64,000 nucleotides of DNA from Bifidobacterium sp. N4G05 (lineage in GTDB: Bacteria; Actinomycetota; Actinomycetes; Actinomycetales; Bifidobacteriaceae), in NCBI RefSeq assembly GCF_002742445.1, contig NZ_NJNQ01000006.1:1-64000 (forward strand), given 5' to 3'. The notes under the pieces were generated by a model. It worked only from the letters and a program-made list of their open reading frames with translations. It made no database searches and had not been told where the DNA came from. Made by a program: the position numbers and the translations under genes. How positions within the stretch are numbered: the first letter of the stretch is position 1; each line of letters opens with the position of its first letter. Positions 1-8,389 of the stretch are shown here, piece after piece.

Positions 1-72
1 CCCCCCATAAAATTTGCAAAAACTTAACCTTGTCCCAGAGTGCCCTTTGGCACATCATGGGGTATCACGTCC

Positions 73-108
73 TTGAACACCGTCATGCAGACTCACTAGG
101 CTAGAAAC
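73..108 (+). promoter_or_regulatory. Leaderless promoter of the antiporter gene
   Basis: TTGAAC (73-78), an 18-base spacer and TAGGCT (97-102) form a plausible sigma-A promoter. Only six bases separate the -10 box from the ATG at 109 and no Shine-Dalgarno sequence is present, so the mRNA probably starts at or next to the start codon. Confidence 0.55.
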
Positions 109-1605
109 ATGACGCAAGAGCTCGTTTCATTGACTATCATCATGGCGGTGGCAGCTGTCAGCCCGATTGTGGCGCAGTTGATTCCGGGAAGGTTCATTCC
201 ACAAACCGTGCTGCTGCTCGTCACCGGAGCCGCACTCGGTCCGTACGGACTGGGCGTAATCGAGGTGAACGACGCTGTGAAACTCTTGAGCGAACTCGGC
301 ATGGCGTTCCTATTCCTGCTCGCCGGCTATGAAATCGACCCGAAACGACTCGCCGGGCATCAAGGCAAAGTCGGCCTTGTCACATGGATCATCACCTTGG
401 GGCTCGCCGGACTCGTCGTGACCCTTCTTCCATTCTTCGCAAAGCAGGGCATCGACGGCATCGCCACGGTAATAGCACTTACCACCACCGCTCTCGGCAC
501 ACTCATGCCGATTCTCAAGGAACGTAACCTCGAAGGCACCCCTATCGGCGACGCCATCATCTCGTACGGAACGTGGGGCGAACTTGGCCCAATCCTTGCC
601 ATGGCCATCCTGCTATCCACCCGAACCGGCTGGCAGACCATGCTCGTGCTCGGCGCGTTCCTTGCCATCTGCCTACTGTGCGCAATGCTACCCACGAAAG
701 CACTGAAAACCGGCCATCGCCTGTACCGTTTCCTTACGGACAATGCGAACACGTCATCGCAAACGCTCATGCGACTGACCACATTCCTGCTCATCTTCCT
801 TGTCACCATTTCTGCACTGTTCGAACTTGACGCGGTACTCGGCGCGTTCGCCGCAGGCTTCATCCTGCGCTACATCATTCCCGACGGCAGCAAGTCGCTG
901 GAAATGAAACTGGAAGGCGTCGGCTATGGCTTCCTTATTCCTGTGTTCTTCGTGGTGTCAGGCGCCGCGATCAACGTGCGCGCCGTGGCAGGCCGACCCG
1001 CGCTGCTCGTCGCGTTCATCGTAATGCTCATGCTGATTCGCGCGGTGCCCGTATACGTTGCACTATCGCTCGACAAACGCGAGAATCCGCTGTCATCGCA
1101 TCACCGCGTCACCGTAGCGCTGTATTGCACGACCGCGCTGCCAATCATCGTCGCTGTCACGTCACTGGCGGTGAAGGTCGGCACCATGCAAAGCGACACC
1201 GCGTCAACACTGGTCGCAGCCGGCGCGATTACAGTGTTCCTGATGCCGCTGCTTGGCTCGATCACATATCAGGTGGCCGACGTGCATCCGGTCACCGCGG
1301 TTCGGGAGATTGCGCACACGCCATCCGATTGGCGGACGATCGTACGCGAACATGCGCAGGTACGTGCGCTGCTGCACCATCAGGACCGGCTTAAGCGTTT
1401 GGCGGAAACGTTGGACACACTAGAAGCGATGGGAACGATGGGACATGGCGATGCGGCACATGACAACGCCGGACATGGCGATGAATATCGAGCCGAACTT
1501 GTAAAACGTGCGCGCCGCGAAATCGACCGGCAGTTGAAGGAACTCGGCCTGGACCCGCAGCTCACCACGCAACTGCCACACAACTACCGTTATCCGAAGA
1601 ACTGA
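109..1605 (+). CDS. CPA2-type cation/proton antiporter
   Basis: A 498-residue integral membrane protein of the Kef/Na+-H+ exchanger superfamily, expected to swap protons for Na+ or K+ across the cytoplasmic membrane. About twelve hydrophobic segments fill residues 1-395. A conserved-looking aspartate-bearing helix (LFELDAVLGAFAAGFILR) lies near residue 245. The C-terminal ~100 residues form a charged cytoplasmic tail with a His/Asp-rich stretch (MGHGDAAHDNAGHGDE), which could bind metal but is unproven. The ion cannot be told from sequence. It is monocistronic: the next gene is convergent and a palindrome array lies between. The start is chosen by the -10 box directly upstream, since there is no ribosome binding site. 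Confidence 0.85.
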   Translation: MTQELVSLTIIMAVAAVSPIVAQLIPGRFIPQTVLLLVTGAALGPYGLGVIEVNDAVKLLSELGMAFLFLLAGYEIDPKRLAGHQGKVGLVTWIITLGLAGLVVTLLPFFAKQGIDGIATVIALTTTALGTLMPILKERNLEGTPIGDAIISYGTWGELGPILAMAILLSTRTGWQTMLVLGAFLAICLLCAMLPTKALKTGHRLYRFLTDNANTSSQTLMRLTTFLLIFLVTISALFELDAVLGAFAAGFILRYIIPDGSKSLEMKLEGVGYGFLIPVFFVVSGAAINVRAVAGRPALLVAFIVMLMLIRAVPVYVALSLDKRENPLSSHHRVTVALYCTTALPIIVAVTSLAVKVGTMQSDTASTLVAAGAITVFLMPLLGSITYQVADVHPVTAVREIAHTPSDWRTIVREHAQVRALLHHQDRLKRLAETLDTLEAMGTMGHGDAAHDNAGHGDEYRAELVKRARREIDRQLKELGLDPQLTTQLPHNYRYPKN

Positions 1606-1637
1606 GACGCGAATCCGAGCTTTTCCGGCACTCTAAG

Positions 1638-1712
1638 TGTCCGATTCTGGTGAATCGGACAACCACAGGGCACTTTCGACGCATTACTTGTCCGATTCTG
1701 CAGAAACGGACA
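1638..1712. repeat. Palindrome array, 2 copies, 51-bp period
   Basis: Copies start at 1638 and 1689. The first has centre GG with a following T/A mismatch; the second has AAACGGACA in its right arm. The array occupies the convergent gap between the antiporter and the FtsX permease and could serve as a shared 3' hairpin. Confidence 0.9.
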
Positions 1713-1725
1713 ACCATGCATGCGA

Positions 1726-4700
1726 CTATTCGACGGACTTGAGAGAACTGATCGGGTCGATACGGTCAAGTACAGGGTTGACGAGCAGCTGCACGAGTAG
1801 CGCGAACGCCATGGTCGCGACAGCCGCGATCACATAGCTCAACGGCTTGCATTCCACTTCGAAATACAGTGCGGGCATGTTCAACGCGGCCGTCAGCAAT
1901 CCGCCGACGAAACGTCCGAGCGGCAAGCCCAACACCACGCCCATCATGGTGAGCACCATCATTTCGCGATTCACGTAATGATGCACTTCCTTGTCGAAGA
2001 AGCCAAGCACCTTAAGTGTGGCCATCTCGCGTTCACGTTCTGACACGTTGGTATTGGCGAGCGTGAACAGCACCACCAGCGCAAGCCCGCCCGCGAGCGC
2101 CACTATCAGCGCGACCACCGCGCCCATCAGGTCGAATTTGAAGCTTTCCGCCATGTGCGCGCAGCTCACGGCTTTCATGACCGCGTCATCGTCTTCCAGC
2201 TTTTCCGCGTATGCGGCCTGGGATTCGCTCGATTCCTTGAGATTTGCGTACATAGCGTTCCACACCAGTTGCCGGTCGTTTGACGATTCGCCATTCGAGG
2301 TACCGGATTTGCCGTTTTTGTTGTCTGATTCTCCAGAATCGGACGCGGAAGATGCGGAAGACGTGCCGGATGCAGCAGTGTCGAACAGCTGGTGATAGTA
2401 GGTTTCGCTGATGTACACGTCCGACCCGATCACGCTGCGGGTCACTGCGCTTACATATGCGTCGGCCTGAACTTCGCTGCCGTTGGTCAGCGTCACTGTG
2501 TCGCCCGCGTTGACGCCCATTGCGCTTGCCGCGGACTGCGATACGATCACGCCGTCGTCGCCCAGTCTTACCGTGCCCTTCGTGTCGGAAGTACCATTCG
2601 CGTCCGATTCTCCAGAATCGGACATCTGGGACCCGTTTTTACCGCTCTGGTTGTCCGATTCTCCAGAATCGGACAACGAAGACGCAGAGGAAGACGTTCT
2701 AGACTTCCCGCTGAACAACGACTTCGCACCATCCACCCAACTGGAGCGCACCGGCTGCAACGCGACCATCTTGCCGAACTCGCTGCGTTCACTGTCGGGC
2801 ACGGCAACCAGCTGAATGCTTTCGCTCCCCGAATCGCCGGTCAAATCACCCGATTCAACGCGCACGTCCATGCTCGACGTGACGCGACCATCCGAAGCGA
2901 CTTTCTGCCGCATCGCATCAGCGTCATCATCGTTCGCGACCACCATCAAATCGTACTGATACACGTCCTGATACTGTTTCGCACCCAATGCGGCAACGGT
3001 GTCGTTGATCGCAAGTCCGCACACAATCAGCGCGGTGCAGCCGGCCACACCGCCGACCGTCATGATCAGACGCGATTTGAAGCGGAAAATGTTGCGCGCC
3101 GTGACTTTGCCGAGGAAGCTCATGCGATTCCACAACGGCTTGATACGCTCCAGTAGAATGCGCGATCCTGCACGCGGCGCTTTCGGACGCATGAGACTGG
3201 CCGGCTTCTGTCGCATTTCCTGCGCGCACGCATACACGGTTGCGGCAAGCACGCCGACCACGAACAGCGCGACTCCGGCCGTTCCGTACAGCCAGTCGTA
3301 TTCCAAGCGTACGTCCGGCATCACATACAGGCCTCGCAATACGACAAGCAGGAACGCTGGAATGCCAAGGAAGCCTGCGATCAGGCCGAATCCACCGCCG
3401 ATCAAGCAGGAGAACAGCGCGAACAGCAGGTATCGTGAGGCGACCGCAAGACGCCCGTAGCCGAGCCCTGTGTACGTGCCGATCAACCCGCGATCCTCTT
3501 CGACCATGCGCGTCATGGCGGTCAGACTCATCATCACGGCCACGAGCAGGAACACGATCGGGAATGCGTTGCCCAGCGATTGGATGGATTCCAGATCGGA
3601 TTTTAGCGAGCTGAATCCGCCGATTTGCGACCGGTCCTGCACATACCAGCGCACTTGCGGAATGCTGTCTTCCAGCTCTTTTTGCTTGGATTGCAGTGTC
3701 TGTTCGGTGTCTTTTTTCTGCTGGTCCAATTTCGATTGCGCCTGGTCGAGTTGCGCTTTGGCTTCCGCTAATTGCGGGCTTGAGGCAATTACCGTTTCAC
3801 GTAGTGTTTCACGGGTTGTTTCGTCGAGGGATCCTGCAGCCGCGCCCGCCTGCATATTGACGATTTGGTCGATTTGCTGGTTGAGTTGACTGCGATTGCT
3901 GTCGATCTGCTGTTGCGCTGCGGCGAACTGTTTGTCGGCTTGCGCTTTCGCCTCGTCGATTTGTTTGGTTCCGGCGTCGAGTAGTTCCTGATGGCGTGCT
4001 TGCTGGCGATTCTTGCGTACCTTCCCGTCGATACGGTCAGCCACTTCGCTGACGGTGTCGTCATAGGCGTCACTGAACGAGTCCTTGTCGGCGGCGTCTT
4101 TCACGAGAATGGTGACGGCCGTGTACATGCTGCCGGTCACACCGTCGGACGGCGCAAAGAACGTGTAGTCGCTGGTAGCGGAGGAACGGAACGCGTTCGT
4201 ACCCGAATAGCCGTCTGGATTGGTGAGATCCTGCGGGTCAAGTACCACGCCCACAATGGTCAGTTCGGTAGGGAAGCTCGGTGTCTGGTTGTCCGATTCG
4301 CCAGAATCGGTCACCCGTGCGGCACTTTTGCCATCCTGCGTGTCCGATTCTCCAGAATCGGACATCTGGGACCCGTTTTCGCCCGTTTGGTTGTCCGATT
4401 CTGCAGAATCGGACACGGAAGACGCAGAAGACGCCGAATCCTGGGGCGTCACCGTAATATGGTCGCCCTTTTTATATCCGGAATCCTTGATAAATTTGCG
4501 CGTCACCGCAATCTCGCCGGACTTTTCAGGCATACGGCCACTTTGCAGATACGGCTGGTCGATGCCGTTCGTGCCGATCTCCTGCATGGTCACGGTTTTT
4601 TTGCCGTTCAGATCGACCGTCACGGTTTGCGAACGTTCGCCCTGCACTTTCGCAACACCGGAAACCTTACGGAGCGCGGCAATATCGTCGTCAGTCAATC

Positions 4701-4893
4701 CGGCCGTCGACAACACCTGAATATCGTGCAATCCTTGGGTGTCGAAAAAACGATCCGTCGCGAGAAAAGCGTCTCGGCATCCCGCGTAAATGCCGGTAAG
4801 CACGGCAACGCCCAGCAATGTGATCATGGCGATGGAGACGAATCGCTTCCACGCATGCAACCACATACGCACCATGTCTTTGACGAATGCCAT
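1726..4893 (-). CDS. FtsX/MacB-type ABC permease with inserted SDSxESD repeats
   Basis: A 1055-residue FtsX-family permease, the membrane part of an ABC system for lipoprotein, peptide or envelope-stress export. The start is the ATG at 4893, preceded by GGAGGT; an upstream ATG at 4920 lacks a site. There is one N-terminal membrane helix, a large extracytoplasmic domain, a ~130-residue coiled coil rich in Q/A/K (about residues 300-430), two FtsX core domains with three helices each, and a second extracytoplasmic domain. Six in-frame SDSxESD units lie inside the two extracytoplasmic domains, and a seventh is possibly decayed. No ABC ATPase gene is adjacent in the window, so its partner is encoded elsewhere or shared. 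It is divergent from the amino-acid permease gene. Confidence 0.85.
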   Translation of the reverse strand: MAFVKDMVRMWLHAWKRFVSIAMITLLGVAVLTGIYAGCRDAFLATDRFFDTQGLHDIQVLSTAGLTDDDIAALRKVSGVAKVQGERSQTVTVDLNGKKTVTMQEIGTNGIDQPYLQSGRMPEKSGEIAVTRKFIKDSGYKKGDHITVTPQDSASSASSVSDSAESDNQTGENGSQMSDSGESDTQDGKSAARVTDSGESDNQTPSFPTELTIVGVVLDPQDLTNPDGYSGTNAFRSSATSDYTFFAPSDGVTGSMYTAVTILVKDAADKDSFSDAYDDTVSEVADRIDGKVRKNRQQARHQELLDAGTKQIDEAKAQADKQFAAAQQQIDSNRSQLNQQIDQIVNMQAGAAAGSLDETTRETLRETVIASSPQLAEAKAQLDQAQSKLDQQKKDTEQTLQSKQKELEDSIPQVRWYVQDRSQIGGFSSLKSDLESIQSLGNAFPIVFLLVAVMMSLTAMTRMVEEDRGLIGTYTGLGYGRLAVASRYLLFALFSCLIGGGFGLIAGFLGIPAFLLVVLRGLYVMPDVRLEYDWLYGTAGVALFVVGVLAATVYACAQEMRQKPASLMRPKAPRAGSRILLERIKPLWNRMSFLGKVTARNIFRFKSRLIMTVGGVAGCTALIVCGLAINDTVAALGAKQYQDVYQYDLMVVANDDDADAMRQKVASDGRVTSSMDVRVESGDLTGDSGSESIQLVAVPDSERSEFGKMVALQPVRSSWVDGAKSLFSGKSRTSSSASSLSDSGESDNQSGKNGSQMSDSGESDANGTSDTKGTVRLGDDGVIVSQSAASAMGVNAGDTVTLTNGSEVQADAYVSAVTRSVIGSDVYISETYYHQLFDTAASGTSSASSASDSGESDNKNGKSGTSNGESSNDRQLVWNAMYANLKESSESQAAYAEKLEDDDAVMKAVSCAHMAESFKFDLMGAVVALIVALAGGLALVVLFTLANTNVSEREREMATLKVLGFFDKEVHHYVNREMMVLTMMGVVLGLPLGRFVGGLLTAALNMPALYFEVECKPLSYVIAAVATMAFALLVQLLVNPVLDRIDPISSLKSVE
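2322..2345. repeat. Palindrome copy inside the FtsX gene
   Basis: A single copy read on the minus strand as SDSGESD. About 41 bp to the left, a degenerate look-alike (2281-2302, read as TSNGESS) may be a decayed second copy; its spacing is shorter than 51 bp, consistent with a small in-frame loss. Confidence 0.8.
2601..2675. repeat. Palindrome array, 2 copies, in the FtsX gene
   Basis: Copies start at 2601 and 2652, exactly 51 bp apart, and are read in frame as SDSGESD twice. The spacer opens with TCTGGGACCCGTTTT, the same bases as the spacer at 4365-4391 in this gene, so one array was probably copied or converted from the other. Confidence 0.9.
4290..4415. repeat. Palindrome array, 3 copies, in the FtsX gene
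   Basis: Copies start at 4290, 4341 and 4392 with an exact 51-bp period, so the 17-codon unit stays in frame. They are read on the minus strand as SDSAESD, SDSGESD and TDSGESD within the first extracytoplasmic domain of the permease. Confidence 0.9.
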
Positions 4894-5101
4894 GACGACC
4901 TCCAGCCCCGCAGCGTTCAAGCAGCATCAACCATTGCTCTCAAAACCCTCATTTTATTGGACTATCGAACTATTGAACACTACGAAACCGAATCCACGCG
5001 CTACAGCTACAATCGGGGAAGGCGTGCCATGCCAAAAACCATAGGCGCGTCACCTACCACTACTGCCGAACGCAATATCACAAGATCGCCAAACTTTTGC
5101 T

Positions 5102-5131
5102 GAATTTGCCGAATATTGCCGAATATTGCCG
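5102..5131. repeat. Short tandem repeat GAATATTGCC
   Basis: Three near-identical 9-10-bp units (GAATTTGCC, then GAATATTGCC twice) lie 25-55 bp before the start codon of the amino-acid permease. The position is suitable for a regulator or for slippage, but no function is shown. Confidence 0.6.
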
Positions 5132-5156
5132 AGGCACCCAAGAAGAGGAAGCATTC

Positions 5157-6659
5157 ATGAGCGACGCAACCGTTGCGAAGAAACCGCGCGAAACCGACGA
5201 TGTGCCGGTTCCGCCGACGCTGCGCAAGTCTTTGAAGAATCGTCATATTCAATTGATCGCATTGGGTGGTGCGATCGGCACCGGCCTGTTCTATGGTTCC
5301 AGCGAATCGATTCAGCTGGCGGGTCCGGCCATTCTGCTCGCCTATCTGATCGGCGGTCTGGCGATTTTCCTGATCGTGCGCGCCCTGTCCGAAATGGCGG
5401 TCGAGGATCCGAAGTCGGGCGCGTTCAGCTATTACGCCACGCAGTACTGGTCGAAGAGAGCCGGCTTTATTTCCGGCTGGAATTACTGGTTCAACTACGT
5501 GCTCGTGGCCATGGTGGAGTTGGCCGTGGTTGGCTCGTTCGTGAATTACTGGTTCCCGAACATTCCGAAGTGGGTGTCGGCGGCGGTGTTCCTGGTGGCC
5601 ATCGCGGCGCTGAATCTTATGGGCGTGAACAAGTTCGGCGAATTCGAATTCTGGTTCGCCATCATCAAGATCGTGGCCGTGCTGGCCATGATTCTCGGCG
5701 GCCTGTATGTCGTGATCGCCAACGTGCCGACCGCGTCGGGCATTCGCGCGAGCTTCGCCAACTGGTTCACCGTGGACGGCGGATTCCTGCCGCACGGCCT
5801 GATGTCTCGCAATGCGGACGGCACGTGGACCGGCCTGCTGATGGCGCTTGTCGTGGTGATGTTCAGCTTCGGCGGCACCGAACTCATCGGCATCACCGCC
5901 GGCGAAACCGAGAATCCGCGCACCACCATTCCGAAGGCCACGAACGGCATCATCTGGCGTATTCTCGTCTTCTACATCTGCGCGCTCGGCGTGATCATGG
6001 CCGTGGTCCCGTGGAGTACGATCGACGGCAATTCTAGCCCGTTCGTGCAGATTTTCGACTCGGTGGGCGTGCACGCGGCCGCCGGCATTCTGAATTTCGT
6101 GTGTCTGACCGCCGTGATGAGCGTGTACAACTCCGGCCTGTACGCGAACTCGCGCATGCTGTATTCGTTGGCGAAGCAGGGCAATGCGCCCTCGTATCTG
6201 GGCCGTCTGAACAAGCGCGGCGTTCCGGTCGGGGGTGTGATCACGTCGGCCATCATTATTGCGATCGCCGTGGTCGTGGTGTTCGTGTGGCCTGATTTCG
6301 CATTCAATTATTTGATGTCGATCGCCACGATCGCCGCTGCGATCAATTGGATCATGATCATGATTACGGAAATTAAGTTCCGTCGCGTTGTCGCCGCCGG
6401 CGACGGTCCGAATGATTTGAAGGGATTGAAGGGCCAGGAAGCACTTGACAAGCTCGCTTTCAAGCTGCCGTTCGCCAAGGTGACGCCGTATGTGGTGATC
6501 GCGTTCATGCTGCTGGTCGTGGTGCTGATGTGCTTCTCCGCAAGCTATCGCATCGCCGTGGTCGCCGGCGTGATTTGGCTGGTCGTGCTGTTCGCCGCCT
6601 ATCAGATCACACAGGTCGGCCGCAAGCAGGCGGACGCGTCCGCCGCGGACGCCGAATGA
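5157..6659 (+). CDS. APC-family amino-acid permease
   Basis: A 500-residue proton-coupled amino-acid importer of the AAT branch of the APC superfamily (the GabP/ProY/AroP type). The signature RHIQLIALGGAIGTGLFYGS near residue 30 marks the first broken helix, and about twelve membrane segments follow. The FSFGGTELIGITAGET motif in the middle is the typical substrate-site helix of this family. The ATG at 5157 is chosen because GAGGAA precedes it; the longer frame from 5097 adds a poor N-terminus. Substrate is not predictable. The gene at 48012 is a paralogue of the same family. A long hairpin terminator follows. Confidence 0.88.
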   Translation: MSDATVAKKPRETDDVPVPPTLRKSLKNRHIQLIALGGAIGTGLFYGSSESIQLAGPAILLAYLIGGLAIFLIVRALSEMAVEDPKSGAFSYYATQYWSKRAGFISGWNYWFNYVLVAMVELAVVGSFVNYWFPNIPKWVSAAVFLVAIAALNLMGVNKFGEFEFWFAIIKIVAVLAMILGGLYVVIANVPTASGIRASFANWFTVDGGFLPHGLMSRNADGTWTGLLMALVVVMFSFGGTELIGITAGETENPRTTIPKATNGIIWRILVFYICALGVIMAVVPWSTIDGNSSPFVQIFDSVGVHAAAGILNFVCLTAVMSVYNSGLYANSRMLYSLAKQGNAPSYLGRLNKRGVPVGGVITSAIIIAIAVVVVFVWPDFAFNYLMSIATIAAAINWIMIMITEIKFRRVVAAGDGPNDLKGLKGQEALDKLAFKLPFAKVTPYVVIAFMLLVVVLMCFSASYRIAVVAGVIWLVVLFAAYQITQVGRKQADASAADAE

Positions 6660-6751
6660 CCGCGCTTCCTTACGCACTTCCTTACACGATTCCTTAAAGG
6701 AACGGCAAAAGGAACGACAAGCCCCACGCGGGAAGCGTCCATAAGCAACAT

Positions 6752-6831
6752 AAAACGGCCTTCCCGTCCGTATGGAAATCACCGGATCAATCGATCCGCG
6801 GTGACAACATACGGACAGGAAGGCCGTTTTT
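6752..6831. terminator. Long bidirectional terminator
   Basis: AAAACGGCCTTCC and GGAAGGCCGTTTTT enclose further pairing arms (CCGTCCGTATG with CATACGGAC) and an inner TCACCG/CGGTGA stem. The A-run at one end and T-run at the other suit both the permease (+) and the isomerase (-), whose 3' ends converge here. Confidence 0.85.
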
Positions 6832-6850
6832 CACGCCGGCTGATGGAGGC

Positions 6851-8092
6851 TCAGCCCTGCTTCTTGGCCGCCGGTGCGATGGACAGACTCGGGTCGCGCA
6901 GCGGAATCATCATGGACTGCGTCGCGTGGTACAGGTCGGACTTGCCCGGCCACACGGTGCCGATCGGCTGGTTGGTGCGGTCGAGCTGGTGGAACCAGGA
7001 TCCGTTGACGTGATCCATCACCGTGCTGTCCGCGTACTCGAGGAACGTCGCATACCACTTGGCGTACGATTCCTTGCCGGTCACGCGGGCGAGCGTGGAG
7101 GACGTGTTGATGCCCTCGGCCAGCGTCCAATGCATACGGTCGTGCACGACGGGCTTGCCGTCCCAGTCGGTGGTGTATACGAGGCCGGGCGCACCGTCCG
7201 CGTTCCACGCATCCTCGACCGCACGGTTGAACAGATGCTCCGCGGCGTCGATGTACGGGGCCGCGGCCGCCGGATCGGACGGATAGGTGCTGGTGGCCCA
7301 CTGGGTGATCAGGCGGGCCCATTCGATGCCGTGGCCCGGAGTCGCGCCGTACGGCTTGAACTGGTCGTCCGGCTTCTCGCGGTTGCATTCGAGGTCGAGC
7401 GACCAGTCGGAATGGAAGTGTTCGGGGATGCGCCAGTTGTTGGCCTTCGCCCAGCCGAGCACGTGCTCGATGATGCGGCCCGCGCGCTTGCGCCAGGTCT
7501 CGTCGCCGGTCACGTCGGCCACGGCGAGGAACGCCTCGACGGAATGCATGTTGGCGTTGAGGCCGCGGTACGGGTCGAGTTCGGTGAATTCGGTGTTCCA
7601 CGTGTCGACGGACAGGCCGGTCTCGTCGTCCCAGAACTTGTCGAGGAAGACCTTTTCGGCATGGTCGAGCAGTTCGGCGGCACCGGGGCGACCGAGCAGG
7701 GTCGCGGACGATGAGGCCAGCAGCACGAAAGCGTGCGCATAGCACTGCTTGGTGGGCGTGTAGCCGCCTTCGGGGGTGATTTCCGGATACCAGCCATCGT
7801 TGACGTCGTCATGCAGCGCGCCCTTGAGACCCTTCAGACCGGCGTCGACCAGCTCCTCGGCACCCGGGAAACCGACGAATGCGCCCAGGCAGTACACGTG
7901 GGTCATGCGGCAGGTGATCCAAGTGGCGCGATTGCGGTCCTTCCATGGGGTGCCGTCGTCGCCCAGCCAGTAGGAGCTGCCGTCGGGAGCCGGGAACTTC
8001 GTGCCGAAGTTCAGCAGATTGTCGCGGGCCGCGTCGAGGAACGCCTTGTTTTCCGCCGTTCCCAGCTGATATTTTTTGTCTTCGACAGCCAT
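6851..8092 (-). CDS. D-mannose isomerase (AGE-family epimerase/isomerase)
   Basis: A 413-residue cytoplasmic (alpha/alpha)6-barrel enzyme of the N-acylglucosamine 2-epimerase family. The motifs RMTHVYCLGAF, HAFVLLASSS and GLNANMHSVEAFLA match the mannose isomerase / YihS branch, which interconverts mannose and fructose. That suits a mannan pathway, because it lets mannose released by the neighbouring hydrolases enter the fructose 6-phosphate shunt. A cellobiose/mannobiose 2-epimerase is the alternative, though less likely from the motifs. The start has AGGAAAGGA seven bases upstream. A perfect TTAAGCGCTTAA operator lies ~180 bp upstream, so it probably belongs to the same LacI regulon. Confidence 0.82.
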   Translation of the reverse strand: MAVEDKKYQLGTAENKAFLDAARDNLLNFGTKFPAPDGSSYWLGDDGTPWKDRNRATWITCRMTHVYCLGAFVGFPGAEELVDAGLKGLKGALHDDVNDGWYPEITPEGGYTPTKQCYAHAFVLLASSSATLLGRPGAAELLDHAEKVFLDKFWDDETGLSVDTWNTEFTELDPYRGLNANMHSVEAFLAVADVTGDETWRKRAGRIIEHVLGWAKANNWRIPEHFHSDWSLDLECNREKPDDQFKPYGATPGHGIEWARLITQWATSTYPSDPAAAAPYIDAAEHLFNRAVEDAWNADGAPGLVYTTDWDGKPVVHDRMHWTLAEGINTSSTLARVTGKESYAKWYATFLEYADSTVMDHVNGSWFHQLDRTNQPIGTVWPGKSDLYHATQSMMIPLRDPSLSIAPAAKKQG

Positions 8093-8269
8093 GTCAAATC
8101 CTTTCCTGATTTCCTGCGATCGCGCACTTGGTTTTCACGCAACGCACGTTCCGGCGCGCCGATGAGCGACGCGCCGCATGTGCATGCGCCCCTTGCGTTC
8201 GCACCTTGTTCGGTTATGCGCTCGGGAAACTTCGTCATATTCCCTCGCCGCTGTGCCCTACTGTAGTGA

Positions 8270-8281
8270 TTAAGCGCTTAA
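8270..8281. promoter_or_regulatory. LacI-type operator TTAAGCGCTTAA
   Basis: A perfect 12-bp palindrome in the gap between the isomerase (-) start and the GH26 (-) stop. The same sequence occurs at 10003 and 19547, with a one-base variant at 19356. Most likely bound by the LacI regulator encoded at 11664-12698. Confidence 0.7.
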
Positions 8282-8389
8282 GCTGCAAGTGGGACACGCC
8301 ATCCGCGCCGTCAAGTCCTTCATCCGCGCCTCCGGCATCGACGACGATTGCCGTCTCAACCGGCGCGGATGGCCGCGGGAATCCGGGAA

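Noticed and set aside
5007-6782. Long His-rich minus-strand open frame opposite the amino-acid permease
   Set aside because: It is the antisense shadow of a well-supported gene: no domains, extreme His/Arg/Gln content and no ribosome site. The same applies to the long plus-strand frames at 13365-15659, 15702-16910 and 16625-19279.
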